Source: Narthecium ossifragum (lineage: Eukaryota > Streptophyta > Magnoliopsida > Dioscoreales > Nartheciaceae). Taken from it: 64,000 bases of DNA. The DNA lies in contig OY986967.1 in assembly GCA_963920575.1 (NCBI GenBank), forward strand, positions 22,337,648-22,401,647, given 5' to 3'. Every line of letters starts with the position of its first letter. The first letter of the stretch is position 1. Shown here piece by piece: positions 34,852-46,367 of this stretch. The position numbers were made by a program, and so were the translations under genes. Under the pieces are notes generated by a model. The model was not told the origin of the DNA. It did not search any database and was given only the letters and a program-made list of their open reading frames with translations.

Positions 34852-35216
34852 TGACCACTGCTTTCTCACCGCCGCCTCTGACGGCGTGGCCCTCTGGCTT
34901 CAAGGGGCAGTCTATGGATGGCGCGGTTGGCCACTACTTTGCCTCTCCCCTTGCGCCCAAGGTGGAGGAGACTCGCGTCCCTGTCCTCCTCGACCTCTAG
35001 GCCTTTGTGACGAAGGAGAGATCCCAATCGGCGGGTGGTGGTAGTGCGTGGTATGTATTCGAAGCTAAGACTGTGAGAAGAATGGAGCTCCTAGTGTTAT
35101 CAGCACTGGGTTGGCGAGTGAACCCAGTTACTCCTCTCTTTTTCATCCACCTCCTCCTTCCATGTGTCTCTAACGAGATGTCATGTTGCTCTCCTCTTGT
35201 CCAACAGGGAGGAGCT

Positions 35217-36313
35217 TGAAGGTCCAAGGGGGGGTGAATTGGACTTTTTTACGAAAATACAATAGATGAAAATCAAGATAGAAAGCTAGAAGACTAGTAT
35301 GCTTGTTTAGATATGAAAGCAATAAATAAAGCAAGTAAGGAAGAAAGAGTTAGGAGACTTGCACCAGAGTTTATAGTGGTTTGGCAAATCTTGCCTACAT
35401 CCACTCTATCAAGGGCCTCCTTGAGGTTCTACTACTTGTAATTCTCCTTTACAAGTTTTCCCACTAAGCTTCCGGGTGCTTGGCAACCTTACAAATCCTC
35501 CAACAACTGCTGGAGCTCCCCCTCAAGCTTATGGGTGCTTGAGAACTTTACAAATCACTCCAAGCAACTCTTGGAGATTTCTCACAAAGTCTACTTCACA
35601 ACTTGAAGTAGGTTTACAAAGGTTTAAGCTCTCAAAAGAAGAATAAAACTTGTTATAATGTAAACTACTATCTCCCTTAGTCTTACACCAAGTTTGCTGC
35701 ATCTTTCCATATATACTTGAGCTTTAAGACCTCAAAAAGCAGCTCCCAATGACCACTTTGCTTTTCTACAACGGCTCTTTAACGGCTAGTTTTCTAACTG
35801 GCGGTCGACCGTCGCATCGTCCGCCGCAATCTTCTTAAGCCACGGTCGATCCACCTATCGACTTTCAAGCTTCACGGTCGACCGTCATATCGTCCGTCAG
35901 GCTCTGTGAGGAAAAACACTTTCCATGGTCGATGCCTCGTTCGACCGTCGCTTCTCCTCAACCAAGTTACATAGCCCACAGTCGATCGGTACATCGACCG
36001 TCGCATCAACCGTCACTACTTTTATCCTCCGCGGTTGATCCACGGATGCATCCGCCAGTCCCACGGATGATCCACGGAAGCATCCGCCAATCTCACAGAT
36101 GATCCACGGATGCATCCGCCAGTCCCACGGATGATCCACAGATGCATCCGCCAGTCTCACGGATGCAGCCACGCATCGACCGTCAACTCAACAATAGCTC
36201 AATTATGAAAGTTAAAGCTTGTTTTCAACATATATTTTATCACATATATATTTTAACATTTAGAAACATATTGTCATCATGAAAACATCATCAAAACACA
36301 ATTAGGACTAACA
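35217..36313 (-). mobile_element. Solo LTR, 1097 bp, with perfect 5-bp TSD GAGCT
   Basis: The segment runs TGAAGG...CTAACA on the plus strand (TGTTAGTCC...CTTCA on its own strand) and is flanked by GAGCT at 35212-35216 and 36314-36318. The opening TGTTAGTCCT...GTTTTGATGATG and the closing CAATTCACCCCCCCTTGG are familiar from plant copia (Sirevirus-like) LTRs, so copia is the likely class. No internal domain is left: the element was removed by LTR-LTR recombination. Confidence 0.85.
36029..36167. repeat. Four 32-bp tandem repeats inside the solo LTR
   Basis: A unit ending in GCATCCGCCAGTCCCAC and starting GGATGATCCACGGAT is repeated four times with few changes. Just before it (35805-36010), CGGTCGACCGTCGCATCG-type palindromic motifs recur. 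Tandem repeats in the regulatory part of a retrotransposon LTR often carry enhancer function. Confidence 0.85.
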
Positions 36314-36556
36314 GAGCTTTCCCCGACGCTCCACCGTAGATTTAGATATGTGACGTTTACTAGTTTTGAGGGTATTTAAGATATTTCACATGTTCAGGTT
36401 AGGGGTTAACCATTGTCATGTTACTTTTACTAACTAAATGGTATATATGTCATTTTTTTTATGTTTTTCGGAGTACCCTAGTAAATTTTAGAAATTTATG
36501 AGTAATTGTGCAAATTCGAAGATTTTTTGGGGGCATATATGTAATTTCCCCAAAAA

Positions 36557-37586
36557 AATAAATGATAGTTGCTCTTATTATCTTTGTCATCCACCATAAT
36601 GAGCAAAATCACCATACCTTTACCATTGAATTGAATGAACACATGAATGCTAGAAAAAAATGAAAAAGAAAAGAAAAAATCCTAGTTTCACTTGGCTTCG
36701 ATCGAGCGGCCGAAATCATGGCCAAAACGACCGATGCCAGACCGAAACTAGCTAGAAATGGTCTGGTTTCAGGTCCGATTTCGGATTGGCAGACCAAAAA
36801 AACGAAACGTTTCGATGGAAACTTCAATTTCACTACCAACTCAACAAGACAACTGTTAGTTTTGGCCTTTGAATCTTGTTTTTTCTATGTATTCCTAAAA
36901 CTTCTAATGCTGATGGGATTGCGATGTGGTGTCGTCACCTCGAAGCTTCGTTTTGGCCTTTGAATCTTGTTTTTTCTACATATTCTTAAAACTTCTAATA
37001 CTATGATTGATGGGATCGCGATGTGGTGTCTTCACCGCGGAGCTTCGTTAAGGCGGGTTTAGGGGGATGGTAGGAATGTTTTAGACGGTATGATGTAATT
37101 GTAATGGTTTTTATTGGCCTGCGGGCTCAATTAATAGAAACATCTCAACAAGATGGCTACTCATGCTTTTTTTATGAAAGATGAGGAAAATAAGAAATGG
37201 TCAGCTGAGCTTTGTTCAACTCCTAAGCAACAACGCTATTTTTCTGTTCTGTTTGACAATAAATACAGGCATAATAAAATAGTCTAGTTGAGGTGGCAAT
37301 ATTTCATGTTTTTCCCGGCCATGTTTCAAGATTGGTTCCACCGTCAAATCAGCATTTTCAAATACGATTTCTCATTTTCAAAAAAAAATAATGGAAAAAA
37401 AAGATATGTTGAGCTTCATTTAATGCGCTTGCCTCAACAATATTTATACTTCAACCCTTGGGAGGAGTTACTATAGGTAGTACTAGATGAATGCCCCGTG
37501 TCACATGAAATGAGTAACCACCATCTCATATTCCTCTCATTCGCCTAACCATCCGCTAATCATCACACTCCACTACTCTCATACAC
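36557..37586. other. Intergenic with ~95-bp tandem duplication and a possible LINE 3' end
   Basis: TTTTGGCCTTTGAATCTTG...GCGATGTGGTGTC...GAAGCTTCG occurs at about 36859-36951 and 36952-37048. It is followed at 37095-37135 by a TTGTAATGG...GGCCTGCGGGCTCAATTAATA sequence that resembles another LINE 3' end with stem-loop. No gene supported. Confidence 0.5.
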
Positions 37587-37665
37587 TCTTTTTTTGTTTT
37601 TGAACAAGTGAGCCAACAGGCTAGGCAAAGTTACAATAGAGAACAAAAAAGCATAAAAAACTACA

Positions 37666-40600
37666 TCAAAATGGAACATCACCCGGATACTCAAATCCAG
37701 GTGCAAAGACCCAAGATCGACACCACGCATGCCTCCTCCCCAAGCCGGGCAAGACATTTGCGTGATCCACCACGTCTCGATGCACATATCTGAATATGGA
37801 AACCTCAAAATGGGCAGAGATACTACATATATCTCTAAACAAAAAACAAAGCTCAGCCGGCCAACTTAGTCGGCCATTAACACAGTCAATCAAAAATTTA
37901 GCATCTGACTGGATCAAGATCCTTGTGCACCTAAGCTCACAAGCAAACAAAAGAGCCCTGCGAATTGCAATTAACTCAGTCTCCTCACACGATTGCGCCT
38001 GTACAGCTTCCGAAACCGCCGCCCAAACTGAGCCATCATGTCTCCTTAGCACAACCCCAATTCCGGCCAACCCTCCAAGATAAGAACCATCTGTTATTGC
38101 TAAACAAATCTCTTCCTGCTCCACAAGATTAGCACCCTGAATCAGGAAAGCATTCTTCTGGTTACAATTCCTTCAGTAATCACCCACTAGTCTTCTAACC
38201 TTCAGAAATAGAGTACCTGCGTCCACTCTAACCGAATTGAAGATTGCCTCATTTCTGGCCTTCCATAAAGACCAAAGCCCAGCAGAAACCAAGGATTTAA
38301 GCCATCGAACATGAGAGGATGAGGAGGAGCGTTCCAAAAGCTGGAGCATGGCTTGAAAGCTGAATCCATACATGTTAGCAGGAAGTAACAAAAACCAAAG
38401 GTTCCTGGCAACTCTACAATAGAAAAATAAATGCATTGGTGATTCTTGTTCCTCCTCACATAGAGGGCAGTAGTCCTCATATATGAGTCCTAGGTTCCAC
38501 AACACATATCTAGTAGGAAGCCGACCATGTAAAAATTTCCATAAGAAGAATCTGATGCGCGGGCTTGCAGGAATTCGCCAAAGATTGAGCCAAAGCTGTC
38601 TTGAAAAACCCAAAGATCCAATAACTGAGAAAGATTCAAGAGTAAGAAAGGTGTAGGCTGACCTAGATGAGATCTTCCCTGATGGACAAAAAGACCAATT
38701 CCATGAATCGTGACCGCCAATAGGCACAGCACAAACCTGCACTGCCAATTCCGATCCAAAAAATTCATGCAACAACTCAAGATTCCAGGTGTCATTGATC
38801 ATAACATCACCAAGAACTAATTCTTCCAACTTTTTTCCACAGACAACGAATACATTCAATTGGCAAGGCATTCTACACAAGGCATCATCACCAAACCAAT
38901 GATCAAACACCAAACTTACTTTGCTATTAATACCTGGGTGGAAGAACAAGCCTTGTCGAAGCCATTTAACAGCCCTACAAATAGATTTCCAGAAAACTGA
39001 GGAAGAACGTCGATAATGTATAGGAAGCAAGAAAGATGTCCAGCCATACTTTGCTCTCATCATGGAAACCCAAATTGAAGACTCCTTATCCAGTAAACGT
39101 GCTGCTCGCACCATAGTCAATGCACGCTGCCATGTTTTAAGATCCCTAAGCCCAAGGCCACCATGCTCCAACGGCCTCACCACTGACTGCCAACCCACCC
39201 TACTTAGGCTCCTTTTCTTTCCTTGCCAGATGAACTACCTAATTAAACCCTCCAGGCTCGAAAGAACTCCCGCCGGTACTCCAACCGCAGACATGTGATG
39301 AACTGGGGACGCTTGAAGGATACTCTTTGCAAGAACCACCCTCCCAGGTCCAGATAACTGACAAGCAGACCAAGAAGTAATGCGAGAAATAACCTTGTCT
39401 AACAGCCCAGCAAAATCCGCTGCTTGCATCCTTGAACCAGAGATCGGAACGCCAAGATAAGACCATAAAGTCTCTGAATTTGCCTCCTGTACTCCCAGAA
39501 TCCGGCGTAATCTTTCTTTACGATCAGATCCAATCATGGGAGAAAAACGCACACTAGACTTTGAGTCATTCATACGCAGTCCAGAAAGAAATCCATATCT
39601 AGCTAGAATCTGCTTTAATTTACAAGCTTCACCACAAGAGGCCTCAGTAATGAAAAAGCAATCATCAGCATATAACAAGTGGGAGACACTGAAAGAAGCA
39701 CCACGGAATTTAAGACCTTTAAGACCAGAACCAGAGTCATTAAGAAGACAAGAAAGGACTGACTGCACCAGAACAAATATGTATGGTGATAGTGGATCAC
39801 CTTGTCTAATCCCGCGCTGAGGAGTTAACTGTCCAAATGATCTCCCATTAATAATGAAAGAGAACATCGGCGAGGTAATGCAAGCCATGATCCATTGGAT
39901 CCATCTCTGAGGAAACCCCATCCTTGCTAGAATGGCACGAACAAACGGCCATCTCACCCTATCATACGCCGACTGAAGGTCAATCTTGAGAGCCATAAGA
40001 GGCCTAGTCCGCGGAGCCTTATCAAGAGAATGAAGGATCTCACACGCTGAGGCCACACTATCAAAAATACACCGTCCAGGGATAAAAGCAGTTTGCTCCG
40101 GACCAACTAAGTCACATAGTAGGGGCTTCAATCTTGCAGCAAGAATAGAAGAGCTCACTTTGTAACATACATTACATAAACTTATCGGGCGAAACTCTTT
40201 AAGTTTCCTCGGGAAGGCCTTCTTAGGTATCAAAGAAATAAACGTTTGAGACCAAGTGGAAGGTAGAAAACCCCGGCGAAAAAACTCCTGTGTTGCCAAA
40301 ACCAATCCCGGTCCAACTGAACTCCAATGATTTGCAAAGAAATCGGCTGTAAACCCATCTGGGCCTGGGCAACAATCCTTTTTCATAGCAAAAACCACTT
40401 GTCTGACCTCTTGAGCAGAGACATCTGCCAGCAACATCTCGTGGGCTTCCTCACTAATCATAGGGAGAGTCGGCAAGGCAGACTCATCAAACTACTGATT
40501 ATCCTCCCATAACTTCCGAAAGAATTTACATACATCTTCATGGATCTCCTCTGGTTCCTCTGCCAACAAGCCATCCTCCCTGATCAGATCCCTGACTTTT

Positions 40601-41741
40601 GAGCGATGAGATCCTGAGGAAATTACTTGGTGGAAGAATTTGGAATTTCTATCACCATATCTAACCCATTCTCCACGAGCTCGTTGACTTGCCGCAGTAG
40701 CTTGCCTCGAAATTAATGCCGCAATTTGGTGTTCCAAGCAACGCATATCCACCCTATCCTGTGCCGACAATGACCCATCATCCTCCTTACGATATAATTG
40801 CTCCAAACACAGATTCAGGCGGGCTGCAGATTGAAAAATGTCTGAACCTGATCTTCGTCTCCATATCTTCACCACCTCTTTAAGCTCCTTCAATCTAGAG
40901 GTCATAACGTAATGGGCTGCACCATGAGAACCTCTGTCCCAAATCTAGAGGTCATAACCAGTAAATTGAAGGCTGCCTCCTTGCTCCAAGAAGTATTCAA
41001 CCGAAAGACAGGATTCCCCAAGGTCCTTCGCTGGGATTCCAACGACAATAGCAAGGCTCTATGATCTGAATGCATCCGATGTAGATGTTTGACTGAAGCC
41101 GAAGTAAATTTCTGTCTCCACTCCCCATTGGATAGGACCCGATCAATGCGTTCCATTATCACTTCTCCCCCAGAACCAATACCTCTCCAAGTAAACATAG
41201 GACCAGCAAAGCCAAGGTCAATCAATCTATTATCAAGAATGAACTGTACAAAATCTTGGACACCTGCATCAAGAGCAAAGGGAGCACCGCCTTGCTTTTC
41301 CGATGAAGTTAAAATAGAATTATAATCACCCAACATTAGATAGGGCCATCCCACATCATTCACCCTTCATAAGACCTCCCACAGCTCCCGTCGTTTTACA
41401 TAATTTGTTGAAGCATAGACTATGGAGATAGCCCACTGGCCGTTCGAAGCAGTAGTAATTACCCCGTGCATGGCTTGCCTACAAATGGGGACAAAGGAAA
41501 CCAGCCCGACCGCTACCCTCTATAGCGTTAGAATACCACCTCGTCGCCCCTCCACTGGAATTAGGAACATATCCCATCCTCGTCCCATCCATTGCTTAAT
41601 GAATCCCAGATCAATCTCAGACACCCGGACATCAAGAAAGCACAAGAAGTCCAAACTATACAAACCCAACAAACCTTGAGCACACACCACCACCCTCGCC
41701 GGGCCCAAGCCCCGGACATTCCAACACAAGCAATTAAACAT
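37666..41741 (-). pseudogene. LINE copy 2 ORF2 (endonuclease, RT, zf-RVT, RNase H)
   Basis: Domains in order: apurinic-like endonuclease from 41741 (MFNCLCWNVRGLG, later LGDYN and SDHRALLL), linker with WVRYGDRNSKFFH near 40660, RT 40476-39235 with KIDLQSAYD, RQGDPLSPYIF and YADD intact, zf-RVT around 38470 (CPLC...HLFFYC), and RNase H 38124-37666 (TDGSY, EETELIA, QSDAK, and a degraded final H-N-D motif). Inactivating changes: stops at 41520 and about 41366, a frame change near 40900 next to a 17-bp direct repeat (40892 and 40951), and stops at 40492, 39235 and 38173. Confidence 0.93.
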
Positions 41742-43669
41742 CTGATCCCAACTGGAAAAGGAACTCCCCTTCCTCCACGCCCCCTCCAGCAACATCTCCA
41801 TCACAGCCCAACATCAAAGCTTCCACAGTATCTGCAATCGCCGGTCGAAAGAGCGGAGTAGTAGTACTGCTGCGAGAACTCTCCGACTGAGAAGAAGCCT
41901 CGCCAAGATCCTCTGATGGGCCAAGCATAGATCTCCTCAAAGTCCTGGTTCCTCGTTGGTGGAGCGCTTGCATTTCATCAGGGGAAAGATGATTAGTAGA
42001 CATCGAGGTTGGTGAAGGCTGAGGTTGATTAACTATAGGGGCAGCCGGCTGGACCCGGCTCGAGATATGGTGTAGATTGGACTCGCCTCGGGATGATGAT
42101 GGGCCTCCTTCTTTGGCTGGGCCTGGAGAGCCAAGTGGCCTAGGGAGGATGGAGATAGGTCGCAAACCCACAGGCTGGCCTAGCAGCCCAGAGACCCCAG
42201 ATCCCATTCTAACCATTGGATTCAGATCGACAATGCCAGCCGAGAAAGATCCACCAGATCTGCGCGTGCTACCCAGGTTGCCAGACTATCCACCGCACAA
42301 CCTTGCAGGGAAATCCACGGAAAGCTGACAACCACGATCTCCATCTCCCACCATTTTTACACCCAGATCTACACCCACCTTTGTCGGTGCTTGACCGGCG
42401 CCATCCTTCCGGCGACGATTTCTAACCAGTGTCCAACCGTCCTCTTGGCTATCACTCTCCATCATCCTCTCAAAACCAGGCGGTCCAGCAGATGAAGCGA
42501 GAGAGTTTGAAGGATCCTGCACCATGCCATTGGGGACCTTCCCTCGATCAGGAAGAGCGGGCGACAGGGCCGCCCTGTTCAGCGAGCGACAGGGCCGCCC
42601 TGTTCAGGGATGTTGGTAAAACCATAGCTGGTACTTCCTCATGTAGCGGAGGAGATCTCGGTGAGGCGACCTCGCAATGATGGCCAATCTTCCCACAAGA
42701 AACACATGCCTGGATGTCCTCGTACACAACAGAGAAAGACAATATCTTGCCTTTCACCTCTACTTCCAAGATTCCAACCAACGGTTCACTGGTATCTATC
42801 TCGATACAAACCCTAGCAAATTTTCCCCTGATTGCCTTAGCAGTTGCCAGATCTATTGCAATTGGGGTTCCCATACTTCCCACCATATCTCGTACTAATT
42901 CATCTGTGAAGTACTCCGCTGGAACATTAAGAATTCTGATCCAGACACGCACCATAGTGAATGCATTTGCAGAAGCTTGGAAATCGTCCCACCAGCGAAT
43001 CAAAGAGAGAAGCAGGTCATTCACTCTCCAAGGACCACCCCATAGCACCTTCTTCATGTCTTCCTCAGATGAGAAATTGAAAGCATAGATGTTGTCCTGC
43101 ATATCCATGATGGAGAAAGACCCCGTCGTTTTCCACAAACTCGGGAGCTTCTGGCGGAGGAAGATCAGGTTCACAGATCCCCCAACAAATCTTCCAAAGA
43201 GACCATATGTCCAAGCCTTCCTACTTTCTTCAACCTTGGCAGGACACAAGCTGACTCTTCGGACAGGTACTGGCGCGCCATTAACACTCTCCACCGAGAA
43301 AAGAGAGTGAGGATGTCCGTGAGGTCCCCCACCCACTACCTGGGCCCACCTCCGGTGTGGGGGCGGAAGAGCACGTTGCTCTGGAGCTTGAGTAACTGCT
43401 TCTATCACTCCCATCTGTGGTTGCACAGGAGATGGGGTAACTGCTTCTTTATCTCCCATTTGTGGTTGGTTAGCACCAAGTGCATTAGATTCCCCAACTT
43501 CTGATCCCGACGTGCCTTCCTGCATCATCCTTTGGCTGGCCTTCATCCGCTCAACAGAGGAGACACCCCGGAGAACACGAGTAGTTAGCCTAGAAGACTT
43601 CGAGATCTTGGTCATCAACGGCCTCCGATGTCGAAGATCGCCGAGCAGCAAACGCTTGAAAAGACGCAT
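41734..43669 (-). pseudogene. LINE copy 2 ORF1 (DUF4283 / zinc-knuckle nucleic-acid binding protein)
   Basis: Starts with ATG at 43669. The middle part has the DUF4283 pattern (FGRFVGGSVNLIFLRQKLPSLW..., WGGPWRV..., VWIRILNVPAEYF) and a zinc-knuckle-like CVSCGKIGHHCE near 42680. ORF1 proteins coat LINE RNA. Two lesions: a 25-bp tandem duplication at 42557-42606 shifts the frame, and a TAG lies at 42286. The stop at 41734 overlaps the start of ORF2 (ATG at 41741) by 8 nt. Confidence 0.85.
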
Positions 43670-43810
43670 CTAAGACCGAGAGGTGGGGGCCCTATTCAGT
43701 GGAAGGCGACGATGGCCGGCAGCTAGATGGGCGCCCATGCAAACGCTTCGAAGGAAGTGGTTTCCCTTCAAGAAAGGAGTTCCTCCCTCCTGGTCCACTG
43801 TCTCATACAC

Positions 43811-46214
43811 ATGGCTTCATCTTGATCGCATGATATATCAATGCATAATTTTGATTGGGCATCCTCATCCATATGATAGAATAGATATTATTTTATATAA
43901 TAGATGTAGAGCAGTCCTTTGACCACAGCTTCGACTCATCTTATAAAAAACGAAAAAGCCAAAAAAGAGAGAAAAAAGAACTAGCATGGGAGTTCCTCCA
44001 ATGACTTCAACACAAGGGTTTCAAAAATTTGCTATCGTTTACCCAATCTAGTGTTTGCTATGGTTAGAGCATCTCCAACCGGTTGGCACTCCAACCTTTA
44101 TCTATCTCTATAATAGAGTCAGAGATGCTTCTCTAAATGTAGAAAATGACGGTTTTAGTCATTGATATTCTTCTATATTAAAATGGTTATATTTATCATA
44201 ATTTTAAATATACATATTGAAGCTTTATGAAATTAGTCTCCTTGGAAAGATATCATTGATATATTCATAATGAGATCAATATTGAGTATTTTTTAAAGTA
44301 AATATTTGGTGTAATTTAATTTATAAAGTCATTTTATATATTATAACTTAAATGATACCTAAATTTTCAATAATTTTGATCGATCATTTTACATGATTAG
44401 ATGCATTCTAAGAATTAATTTGACACTAAGTTTGCATCATTTGGATATAAAATAAAAACATGATTTCAAATAATAATAATAATAATAATTATGTCGAAGG
44501 TTATCTGTATTCCCATCGACCGGAGATTCCTAGTTTCAATATTTTATCAGGCTCCACAACTCAACATGAATTTTGGATCAAGAAACCCATCATGGCCCGA
44601 TCGAAGTCCTAGTGTCAAAGTTATGGCCTCCGGAAGCGGATGTTTTCTAATTCGGACTATTGGGTTATGAAAAGTTACAAATATTAGTCTCGTTTCGAAG
44701 ATATTGATGATATCTTTGCCATGAGATTAATTTTATAAATATCAGATATTAGAATTAAAAGTTATTTGTATTATATATATTAGTTATGTTTTAATAAGAG
44801 GGGCGTAGAAGGTATTTAAGAAAAATATTAAAATGGAAAAACAGTATAGAGAATGGTGACCGGAGTTGCCATCCTCTAAAAAAACACTTTTATACACTTT
44901 TATACAGGCCTAGGAATGTTTTAATAAAGGTCAACACCAAACTTGAACATCTAGAAACCGTATATTTAATTTTCTAAAATCTGACTTTAGATATATGGAA
45001 CTCAATTTCCCGCCTTAAAAAAGGATAATATGATATTCCACCTTTAAAATACGATAAATATTATATTTCACTGTACAATCAATCGTGACACTATCATATT
45101 TTCTCATGAAAGCATGGGGATCGTACCAAAAATGACTTTTCATCCAATTAACAGCCTTAATCATGATTAAACATCATGAAATATCGTAAATGTCCTTAAG
45201 CATTATGATAACTACGCTAGGTTAGATCTCCATGCAAATACCTTGACCTTAATATCCAAAGATATTTGAATATTTAAGAAATTTGACGTTATGATTCAGG
45301 CTGATAATCTTTTAATGGTCGAATGACTAGAAATTGAGATAGTTTCATAATTTAGTCAGGTTTCATCCTCACTTTGCTGTAACCAAACAACTCTAATACA
45401 GAAATCATTTCGAAAATGATGATGAGAAATATGACGGAAATTGAAGCCAACGTGATGGAGAAAGTGAAGCCTCTCACTTTCCATCTTCCATCATTTCCTC
45501 TGTTTTTTTTTTTACTTTCTTTTAAAATTTTAGAAAGTGGGAGTACCTCGATCTCATTGCTTGGTCATGTGCTTTAGACCACTTTCTAATATGCACTTTA
45601 AACACCAGAAAGTGATATCCACTCTATGGGGAGTGACTTATAGAAAAGTGTCTAATTCATTTTCTATCTATACCCCCTGGCAACCAAACAAGCCTATTGT
45701 CCACGAAAAATATGAAATTATCAGAATTACAGGGTGAAATATGATAACTAGTATGTTTTGGAGGTAAAATATGATATTAACCCTTTAAAAGTTTATATGA
45801 AAGTCTTTGGATTTTGAGACCACCAAATAATTTGCACAGTTAAAAACCCTTCTTAATCAACATGAGTACTTGGTAACTCACCACCAGTGTGGTCATGTAG
45901 CGATTAAGACATATAACCTCCTAATATGAGAGAGGTTTTGGGTCTGATCTGAATCCTCTACTTTTGCGAGTCCTCTACATTTGTGAGTGTATGGGTTATT
46001 TACCCACCCCCCTAAGTCAGGACTCAGGATAAAAAACTCAATATATAACAATGACTTGATCTCTTCTTTTCCTTGTGGAGTTGTGGGTGGACTTGTTCTC
46101 TTCTGCCATACATAAGTAACACCAAATCCCAAACCACAGCTAATGATCAGGTAGGAGGACCCAACTAACTTCCAGAGTTTCCTTTGCTGGCCACTTCCAG
46201 CTTTTGAGCCATTC

Positions 46215-46216
<2 letters not shown>
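43811..46216. other. Intergenic, AT-rich, MITE-like fragments, no gene
   Basis: A GAGCATCTCCAACCGGTTGG sequence at 44067 is the usual start of a common plant MITE family, but the matching far end is not found. 45360-45700 has CTTTCT/AGAAAG-rich inverted pieces ending in CAACCAAACAAGCC, also MITE-like. No reading frame is supported. Confidence 0.45.

Positions 46217-46299
<83 letters not shown>
46217..46299 (+). repeat. (TC)n-(GT)3-(AT)n compound microsatellite before the PP2C gene
   Basis: About 26 TC units, a short GTGTGT, then about 13 AT units. It ends 69 bp before the PP2C start codon, so the AT part may provide the TATA function or lie in the 5' leader. Length is likely variable between individuals. 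Confidence 0.95.
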
Positions 46300-46367
46300 A
46301 CATACCAAGCCATTCCAAAAGCCACACTTGAAGCTATTCCTCCAAACACACAGTCCTCCTTGAAGAC

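Larger units (their letters stand above)
34191..36556. mobile_element. Mutator-like (Pack-MULE-like) element with long degenerate inverted ends
   Basis: GGGGAAATTACA at 34199 is mirrored by TGTAATTTCCCC near 36540-36551. The similarity continues inwards for 100-150 bp through CTCCGAAAAACAT versus CTCGAAAAACAT and a TAAATTTC block. The interior 34400-35211 is unusually GC-rich compared with its flanks. I could not find a good 9-bp TSD, so the superfamily is an inference from the long ends. A solo LTR sits inside. Confidence 0.5.
37587..43800 (-). mobile_element. Near full-length L1-type LINE (copy 2), 6.2 kb, 10-bp TSD
   Basis: TCTCATACAC flanks the element at 37577-37586 and 43801-43810. On the minus strand it has a ~130-nt 5' leader, ORF1, ORF2 (endonuclease, RT, zf-RVT, RNase H), a short 3' UTR with the AGCC-TGTT-GGCT stem-loop and a short poly(A)-like tail. 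It carries several stops and frameshifts and is inactive, but all domains are still readable. Confidence 0.95.

Noticed and set aside
36029..36167. 32-bp repeats considered as a CRISPR-like array
   Set aside because: The units are directly adjacent with no unique spacers and lie within a plant LTR.
40892..40967. 17-bp direct repeat AATCTAGAGGTCATAAC as a TSD of a further insertion
   Set aside because: It flanks LINE-coding-like sequence inside the LINE and more likely reflects a local duplication.
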